A stretch of 64,000 bases of DNA, from positions 62,001 through 126,000 of the forward strand of contig JAIPEG010000002.1 in the NCBI GenBank assembly GCA_021737405.1. The letters are read 5' to 3'. The notes beneath the pieces were generated by a model. That model did not search any database. It saw only the letters and a list, made by a program, of their open reading frames with translations, and was not told the origin of the DNA. A program made the position numbers and the translations under genes. The DNA is from Bacteriovoracaceae bacterium. Lineage in GTDB: Bacteria > Bdellovibrionota > Bacteriovoracia > Bacteriovoracales > Bacteriovoracaceae. Numbering within the stretch: the first letter of the stretch is position 1; every line of letters starts with the position of its first letter. This document shows positions 58,697 through 64,000 of the stretch, piece by piece.

Positions 58697-61156
58697 ATGG
58701 CAGATAATAATAATGAAACACCCACACCTAGTAATGTAGCCCCAGTATTCATTCAAGATGAAATGCGAAGCTGTTACCTTGATTATGCTATGTCCGTTAT
58801 TATTGGACGTGCATTGCCCGACGTACGAGACGGTTTAAAGCCAGTTCATAGAAGGGTTCTATATGCGATGCACTCGATGGGAAATTATCACAATAAACCG
58901 TTTTTAAAATCTGCCAGAGTTGTTGGTGATGTAATTGGTAAGTATCACCCGCACGGTGACTCAGCTGTTTACAACACGATTGTAAGGCTAGCTCAAGATT
59001 TTTCAATGAGATACCAGCTTGTAGATGGCCAAGGTAACTTTGGGTCTATTGATGGAGATAGTGCAGCTGCTATGAGGTATACGGAAATCCGTATGAAAAA
59101 GCTCACTGAAGAGATGCTTAAAGACCTCGATAAAGAAACTGTTGAGTGGCAACCAAACTATGATGATTCCCTTAAAGAACCAAGAGTCTTACCTACGCGG
59201 GTGCCAAATCTTTTAGTGAATGGTTCTGCGGGTATTGCTGTTGGTATGGCAACAAATATTCCACCTCATAATTTATCAGAGATTATGAAAGGTTTATTGC
59301 TTCTTTTAGAAGATGAGACCACAACGATAAATCAACTAATGGAAATTATACCTGGACCAGATTTCCCCACAGCTGGAACAATTCATGGAACAGAAGGAAT
59401 TAAATCTGCTTACCATACAGGAAAAGGTGTCCTTCAGATCAGGGCAAAGACAGATATAGAAAGTCATGGGAAGTCTGGTGATAGAGAAAGAATTGTCATT
59501 CATGAACTACCCTATCAAGTAAATAAAGCAAAACTAATCGAAAAAATAGCTGAACTCGTTAATGCCAAACAGATCGTTGGCATATCTGATATTAGAGATG
59601 AGTCATCTCGTGAAGGTATTCGAGTCGCTTTAGATTTAAAGAAAGGTGAAATTGGTACTGTAATTTTAAATAGATTATATAAACACACCCAGTTACAAAC
59701 CTCATTCGGTATAATCTTTCTAAGTATTTCTAATGGCTCACCAAAAGTGATGAATATCAAAGAGCAGCTACTTGCCTTTATTGATCACAGAAGAGAAGTC
59801 GTAATTAGAAGAACGGTTTTTGAACTGAAAAAGGCAAAAGAAAAAGCCCATATCTTAGAAGGTTTAAAAACTGCGGTAGAAAATATTGATGAACTTGTAG
59901 AGCTAATTAAAAAGTCGGAAGGACCTGCTCAAGCAAGACAGAAATTGATGTCAACTTACTCTCTATCAGAAATCCAATCTCAAGCAATTTTGGATATGAG
60001 ATTACAAAGATTAACTGGTCTTGAGCGAGATAAGATAATTGCCGATTATGAAGCCATAATGAAAGAGATTGCTCGCTTGGAAAGTATTCTTCAGAGTGAA
60101 GATTTAATAAAAGGAATCATTAAAGATGAATTTAATGAAATTCTAGAAAGCTATGGTGATGAAAGAAGAACAGATATCATTGCAAAAGCGGACGAAATTC
60201 AAATCCAAGATTTGGTGAAAGAAGAAGAAGTAATTGTTACAGTAACTCACAAGGGCTACATAAAAAGAATGGCCACTGATACCTATAAAACTCAAAAACG
60301 TGGGGGAACTGGTGTAAAAGGCGCCAATAGTGATGATGACTTCTTTACGAATATCTTTACTGCAAACACTCACTCTACTCTGTATTTCTTCACTTCAAGA
60401 GGAACAGTGTTCTCGAAAAAAGTTTACACGGTACCGGAAGGATCTCGTACGAATAAGGGACGAAATATAGCCAACCTTATTCAAATCCCAAGTGGAGAAA
60501 AAATTAAGGAAATAATTTGCCTTCCTGATGACAAGGACATCGATGGAAAATTTCTTCTCTTCGCTACGGAGAGAGGACTTGTTAAGAAGTCTTCTTTATC
60601 TGATTATAAAAATATTAAGCAAAGCGGATTGAGGGCCATTAAAATAATAGATGGTGATAACTTGCTTAATGTAAGAGTAACGACTGGGGAGCATGATGTA
60701 CTCCTTTGCTCATCCTCTGGAAAAATCATTAGATTCTCTGAAGAAGATTGTAGACCTATGGGTAGAGTTTCTCAGGGGGTAAAAGGAATCAACATAGACG
60801 AAAGTGAAAAAATCATCGGCATGGAAATAATCGATGATAATGTAGAAATTCTTTCTGTAACAGAAAATGGTTACGGAAAAAGGACTTCAGCATCACAGTA
60901 TCGTAAACAGACAAGAGGCGGAAAAGGTATTTTGGCCATGCGTTTGACTGAAAAAAATGGTGAAATTTGTGCCATTAAGCCAGTTACCGAAGAAGATGAT
61001 TTGATGATCATTACAGATAAGGGACAAGTAATTAGAACAAAAATTTCAGGAATAAGTTTAATGGGTCGAGCTACTCAAGGTGTTCGCATCATTAGACTTA
61101 AAGATGGTGAAAAGGTTGTAGCCGTTGAAAATATTGTTGAGGAAGATGAAGAATAA
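58697..61156 (+). CDS. gyrA: DNA gyrase subunit A
   Basis: 819 aa. Breakage-reunion domain: [37 protein letters not shown] (QRDR) and catalytic Tyr128 in [10 protein letters not shown]-terminal beta-pinwheel with GyrA-box [10 protein letters not shown]. In the QRDR, Ser89 (E. coli Ser83) is kept but residue 93 is Asn where E. coli has Asp87, a substitution linked with quinolone resistance elsewhere. Ends in an acidic tail (VEEDEE) and overlaps the next gene. Confidence 0.98.
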   Translation: MADNNNETPTPSNVAPVFIQDEMRSCYLDYAMSVIIGRALPDVRDGLKPVHRRVLYAMHSMGNYHNKPFLKSARVVGDVIGKYHPHGDSAVYNTIVRLAQDFSMRYQLVDGQGNFGSIDGDSAAAMRYTEIRMKKLTEEMLKDLDKETVEWQPNYDDSLKEPRVLPTRVPNLLVNGSAGIAVGMATNIPPHNLSEIMKGLLLLLEDETTTINQLMEIIPGPDFPTAGTIHGTEGIKSAYHTGKGVLQIRAKTDIESHGKSGDRERIVIHELPYQVNKAKLIEKIAELVNAKQIVGISDIRDESSREGIRVALDLKKGEIGTVILNRLYKHTQLQTSFGIIFLSISNGSPKVMNIKEQLLAFIDHRREVVIRRTVFELKKAKEKAHILEGLKTAVENIDELVELIKKSEGPAQARQKLMSTYSLSEIQSQAILDMRLQRLTGLERDKIIADYEAIMKEIARLESILQSEDLIKGIIKDEFNEILESYGDERRTDIIAKADEIQIQDLVKEEEVIVTVTHKGYIKRMATDTYKTQKRGGTGVKGANSDDDFFTNIFTANTHSTLYFFTSRGTVFSKKVYTVPEGSRTNKGRNIANLIQIPSGEKIKEIICLPDDKDIDGKFLLFATERGLVKKSSLSDYKNIKQSGLRAIKIIDGDNLLNVRVTTGEHDVLLCSSSGKIIRFSEEDCRPMGRVSQGVKGINIDESEKIIGMEIIDDNVEILSVTENGYGKRTSASQYRKQTRGGKGILAMRLTEKNGEICAIKPVTEEDDLMIITDKGQVIRTKISGISLMGRATQGVRIIRLKDGEKVVAVENIVEEDEE

Positions 61157-61931
61157 AATTCTTTTAATTTTGATAGGAGTAATATCACTCTCTTGTGATT
61201 TTACTCCTCCTCTTAATAAAGAAATTCTTCAGGCACAGAAATATATTATTCAACAAGATTATTTAGCGGCCATTAAAAAATATAACGCCATCTTAGGTAA
61301 AAACCCCCCAAAGGACATTCAGGTAAAAATTAATTATCAATTGGGTGACCTGTATTCAATTTACTTATCTAAAAATAGTGAAGCACTTCCCTACTATCAA
61401 AAAATAATGAAAATAAGTGATGAGCCTCTGTGGTTAGTAAAAACACAGGAAAGAATGGGTGAAATATATTTTAGCTATTTAAAGAATTATGCCAAATCTA
61501 AAGACATATATAAGAAATTAAGTCTTTTTAGACCCAAATTAGCAAAACAAGATTTTTATAGTTTTAGATACGCCTTAAGTACTTTTAATAATGGTAATTA
61601 TAAAGAGTCTTATATTCTGTTTGAGGAAATTAAAAATAATCAAGGGCATGAGTTTAGAGACAGGGCCATTTACTATGAAGGCTTAATTTTATTTAGAAGA
61701 AAAGATTGGGAAAAAGCCGTAGAAATTTGGAAGGGTTACCTAAAGCGAGAAAAGCGACGGGATAATATTGTTCAAACAAAATTTTTGATGGCAAACGCCT
61801 ATGAAACAATGGAAGATCTTAAGATCGCCTACAACCTCTATTATTCAATATTAGGTGAGTACCCAAACACTGAAGTAATTAAAAACAGGCTAAAAAGTAT
61901 TTACCAAAGAAGAGTCGCGAGAAAACGGTGA
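61146..61931 (+). CDS. TPR-containing lipoprotein
   Basis: 261 aa from ATG 61146 (GAGGA upstream; overlaps gyrA end by 11 bp). Lipobox in [12 protein letters not shown] (Cys about 17). The rest is a helical series of TPR-like repeats ([67 protein letters not shown]). Resembles BamD/YbgF-type assembly lipoproteins in form. Role unknown; it sits between gyrA and the Fo genes and is probably in their operon. Confidence 0.85.
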   Translation: MKNKILLILIGVISLSCDFTPPLNKEILQAQKYIIQQDYLAAIKKYNAILGKNPPKDIQVKINYQLGDLYSIYLSKNSEALPYYQKIMKISDEPLWLVKTQERMGEIYFSYLKNYAKSKDIYKKLSLFRPKLAKQDFYSFRYALSTFNNGNYKESYILFEEIKNNQGHEFRDRAIYYEGLILFRRKDWEKAVEIWKGYLKREKRRDNIVQTKFLMANAYETMEDLKIAYNLYYSILGEYPNTEVIKNRLKSIYQRRVARKR

Positions 61932-61935
61932 TAGA

Positions 61936-62136
61936 TTGAAAATTCCTAAAAATTGGATGGCTGCCCTTGGGATAGCACTTTCATTACCATCGACAATTTT
62001 AGGGATTGCTTGGCTTGCATTTAAATTGGTTGAACTAGGCTATATATCGAGATTTTGGGCAATAGCGTTATTTTTAATTGTAATTATAAATAGTTTTGGA
62101 TTATTGATTTGGCATGGAACTAATAAAAAAAATTGA
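61936..62136 (+). CDS. AtpZ-like small membrane protein
   Basis: 66 aa from TTG 61936 with GGTGAT upstream (ATG 61957 would shorten it by seven residues). Two membrane helices: MAALGIALSLPSTILGIAWL (about 8-27) and FWAIALFLIVIINSFGLLIW (about 40-59). The AtpZ family precedes ATP synthase genes and may aid Fo assembly or ion handling. It overlaps the next gene by 23 bp. Confidence 0.7.
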   Translation: MKIPKNWMAALGIALSLPSTILGIAWLAFKLVELGYISRFWAIALFLIVIINSFGLLIWHGTNKKN

Positions 62137-62485
62137 TCATAAATTATTTTGGCCCCTATCCCTTGTAAGCACTTTAATATTTTGCTTATTTGCTAGAGGT
62201 CCAGTGGAATTATATTCTATTATATTTGTTTACGCAGCGACTCTTATTAGTCTCTTTATGCTGATGGCGATTCTTTACTCTCTTGTTTTGGATCAGGAAT
62301 CAAGAATAACAGGCAGATTGAAAAAGGGACGCCTCCTACTCTATATGTTTTTCCACATCCTTTTTCTATTTGGCTCAATTGGTATAGGTGTACATTTTAT
62401 GGGGAATAGGATAATACTTGCGGTACTCAATTATGTAACTCAAATTTTTGTGCTAGGCATTGGTCTTCGTAAAAACTTGAAATAA
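62114..62485 (+). CDS. AtpI-like ATP synthase accessory membrane protein
   Basis: 123 aa with four hydrophobic segments (LFWPLSLVSTLIFCLFA, LYSIIFVYAATLISLFML, LLLYMFFHILFLFGSIGIGV, LAVLNYVTQIFVLGIGL). The size, position just before subunit a, and arrangement fit subunit I (AtpI), a chaperone-like factor for c-ring assembly, but sequence similarity is loose. It ends immediately before the atpB start. Confidence 0.65.
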   Translation: MELIKKIDHKLFWPLSLVSTLIFCLFARGPVELYSIIFVYAATLISLFMLMAILYSLVLDQESRITGRLKKGRLLLYMFFHILFLFGSIGIGVHFMGNRIILAVLNYVTQIFVLGIGLRKNLK

Positions 62486-63286
62486 ATGGCATCTGGAAAG
62501 ATGTTGTGGGTGTTTAAAATGAAAAGACTACTAATTCCAGCTTTAACAATTTTATCTACAAGCACAATGGCCGCTTCTGGATTTACTTGGTTTGGTGGAC
62601 TATCACATGCCCTCCATATCCCAGGACATACTATAACATTCATATTTGTAGGCCTTGCTCTTCTAAGTATGGGTGTTTTATACAGATCGAAAATTTCAAA
62701 AGTTTCAAATGTTGTTATTCCAGATAAGGGAATTACTTTTAGAAATATTGTTGAACTCTATGGGAACTTTATATACGGACAATGCAAGGGAATTATTGGA
62801 GAAGAAGAAGGACCGAAGTATTTCTCGTTCATTTCTTCAATTTTTATTTTAATTTTGATTTCAAACTTGATCGGCCTTGTCCCAGGCTTCTTGCCCCCTA
62901 CTGAATACTTATCAACTACACTCGCACTTGGCGCATTTGCTTTTATTTATTACAACTACCAAGGTTGTAAGGAGCAAGGTACTTGGAATTATATTAAACA
63001 CTTTGCTGGCCCTCTTTGGTACTTAGCCTTTTTAATATTTCCAATCGAAATTATTTCAAACTTTATTAGACCACTTTCACTAGCACTACGTTTAAGATCA
63101 AACATGATGGGCGACCACATTGTTTTGACTCAGTTTTCAAACCTAGTAGCACTCGGTGTTCCTATTATTTTCATGGTTTTAGGAATTTTAGTTTCACTAA
63201 TTCAAGCATATGTTTTTACAGTTTTAACAATGGTTTATATCCAAATGGCGGTTGCACATCACGATCATGATGAAGATCAACACTAA
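62486..63286 (+). CDS. atpB: ATP synthase Fo subunit a
   Basis: 266 aa if started at ATG 62486; ATG 62519 (KRLLIPALTILSTSTMA) gives 255 and a signal-peptide-like N-terminus cut before ASGFTW. Membrane helices include FISSIFILILISNLIGLVPG and the stator region LSLALRLRSNMMGDHIV, where the key Arg of the ion path lies. C-terminal helix LIQAYVFTVLTMVYIQMAV is conserved. The His/Asp-rich tail (HHDHDEDQH) could bind metal. Followed 43 bp later by atpE. Confidence 0.95.
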   Translation: MASGKMLWVFKMKRLLIPALTILSTSTMAASGFTWFGGLSHALHIPGHTITFIFVGLALLSMGVLYRSKISKVSNVVIPDKGITFRNIVELYGNFIYGQCKGIIGEEEGPKYFSFISSIFILILISNLIGLVPGFLPPTEYLSTTLALGAFAFIYYNYQGCKEQGTWNYIKHFAGPLWYLAFLIFPIEIISNFIRPLSLALRLRSNMMGDHIVLTQFSNLVALGVPIIFMVLGILVSLIQAYVFTVLTMVYIQMAVAHHDHDEDQH

Positions 63287-63329
63287 GATATAGACTTAAA
63301 CTTTTAACCACAAATTTAGGAGAATGGTT

Positions 63330-63632
63330 ATGAACAAATTTCTAGTAGCTTTTTTGGCCGTTGTTGTTTCTGGTGCAGTTTTCGCTCAAGAGGGTGGAAT
63401 GACTACACTTATCCCAATGAATGAATTCACAAAAATCCCAATGTACTTCCTAGCAGTTGCTTTCGCAGCTTACGCAGGTACACGTGCTCAATCAGCAGCT
63501 GCTTCTGTAGCTCTTGAAGGTATGGCCCGTAACCCAGCAGCAGCTGACAAGCTTTTCGTACCAATGATTCTTGGTCTTGCACTTATGGAATCACTTGTGA
63601 TCTTTACACTTATCACAATCTTCCTTGTATAA
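63330..63632 (+). CDS. atpE: ATP synthase Fo subunit c with signal peptide
   Basis: 100 aa from ATG 63330 (AGGAG 7 bp upstream). Signal-like leader NKFLVAFLAVVVSGAVFA, cleavage predicted after Ala19. Two helices follow: FLAVAFAAYAGTRAQSAAAS (39-58) and PMILGLALMESLVIFTLI (78-95), joined by ARNPAAADK (66-74). The ion site has Glu87 and Ser88 in helix 2 and Gln54 in helix 1, the Na+-type set. The GxGxGxGxG pattern of helix 1 is AxAxTxAxS here, and Arg52 is inside helix 1. Confidence 0.96.
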   Translation: MNKFLVAFLAVVVSGAVFAQEGGMTTLIPMNEFTKIPMYFLAVAFAAYAGTRAQSAAASVALEGMARNPAAADKLFVPMILGLALMESLVIFTLITIFLV

Positions 63633-63653
63633 TTTTTAAAAAAATATACATAA

Positions 63654-63690
63654 AAAGAAGGGGGCTCGATGAGCCCCCTTTTTTATGCTT
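63654..63690. terminator. Bidirectional terminator after atpE
   Basis: GGGGGCTC-GAT-GAGCCCCC (63660-63678) is a perfect 8-bp stem with a 3-nt loop, with an A-rich left side and a T run on the right. It ends the Fo operon and can also end the convergent minus-strand gene at 63707. Confidence 0.92.
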
Positions 63691-63706
63691 AATTTAGAAT
63701 TAATCA

Positions 63707-64000
63707 TTAATTAACTTTAATCTCAAAATTCTGCCTTCTGGTTAACGGCTCTCTTGTCCTATTGATGATCTCATCTTCAAAATTAAGAGATACTTCTACA
63801 GTAACCTCGTGCTTCTTATCTTTTAAGCTAACTCCATATTTACTCAAATCGATTAGTAATTTAGTGCCACCATTAACTTGCTGAAAAGAAAGTTGATTAT
63901 GAGTAAGAGTCTTGTCGAATAAAGTCTTAGCTCCAGAAAAAGGACCATCTCTTACAATTTTTAGAGCGACTTTAATTCTCTCGGGCTTTGAAATGTAGCC
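63707..64000 (-). CDS. C-terminal part of an unknown protein, 5' end outside window
   Basis: A minus-strand frame is open from the last base of the window to a stop at 63707-63709 (97 codons). The residues alternate polar and hydrophobic in a beta-rich way (GVSLKDKKHEVTVEVSL) and no motif is recognised. It could be the end of an exported protein, but this cannot be tested without the rest. Confidence 0.7.
   Translation of the reverse strand, partial: GYISKPERIKVALKIVRDGPFSGAKTLFDKTLTHNQLSFQQVNGGTKLLIDLSKYGVSLKDKKHEVTVEVSLNFEDEIINRTREPLTRRQNFEIKVN

Overview
The window is a 64 kb piece of an AT-rich Gram-negative chromosome centred on its replication origin. Class A penicillin-binding protein, LptF/G-type permease, several beta-barrel proteins and lipoproteins show a double-membrane cell. 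Gene order around the origin (rpmH-rnpA-yidD-yidC-mnmE-mnmG-rsmG-parA-parB-bactofilin-F1 ATP synthase on one side, dnaA-dnaN-recF-gyrB-gyrA-Fo a/c on the other), the low GC content and the number of secreted proteins of unknown type suggest Bdellovibrionota, probably a marine Bacteriovoracales (Halobacteriovorax-like) predator. That assignment is an inference from layout and composition, not from a database search.

Layout. 1-13.6 kb: mostly minus-strand housekeeping and envelope genes (end of a lytic transglycosylase, ychF-pth-prs with a tRNA-Gln, a class A PBP, priA, galU) plus two secreted or outer-membrane unknowns. 13.6-25 kb: a long plus-strand run of tightly spaced or overlapping genes: a FadL/PorV-like barrel, a CFI-box protein, an LptF/G permease, an ArnT-like glycosyltransferase, def-fmt-rpe and a histidine-degradation set hutH-hutU-hutI, then a Kazal-domain lipoprotein. 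25-37 kb: thioredoxin-like protein, small TadE-like protein, glpK, radA, ligA, an HTH regulator coupled to an outer-membrane protein, a patatin-like lipase coupled to a lytic transglycosylase, and a large lipoprotein. 37-51.6 kb: minus-strand F1 (plus b and b') ATP synthase operon, bactofilin, parBA, rsmG, mnmG, mnmE, yidC, yidD, rnpA, rpmH. 51.8-63.6 kb: plus-strand dnaA, oriC (in the dnaA-dnaN gap), dnaN, recF, gyrB, gyrA, a TPR lipoprotein, then AtpZ/AtpI-like proteins and Fo subunits a and c. Replication leaves the origin in the direction of transcription on both sides for at least 10 kb.

The most interesting structure is a set of six copies of a 16-bp palindrome, consensus TGGTCCTATAGGACCA. 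Five lie in phase inside mnmE, where they encode repeated Gly-Pro-Ile/Met segments, and one lies between parB and the bactofilin gene. It has the same skeleton as parS (TGNTCC-N4-GGANCA). A perfect parS lies in rsmG and a one-mismatch parS at the mnmG start codon, so the palindromes sit inside the segregation locus. Other points worth checking: the ATP synthase is split across the origin; its a, b and c subunits all begin with signal-peptide-like sequences; the c subunit has Na+-type ligands and a degenerate glycine motif; GyrA naturally carries Asn at the E. coli Asp87 position; MnmE, LigA and DnaA each lack a residue normally conserved in a nucleotide-binding motif.
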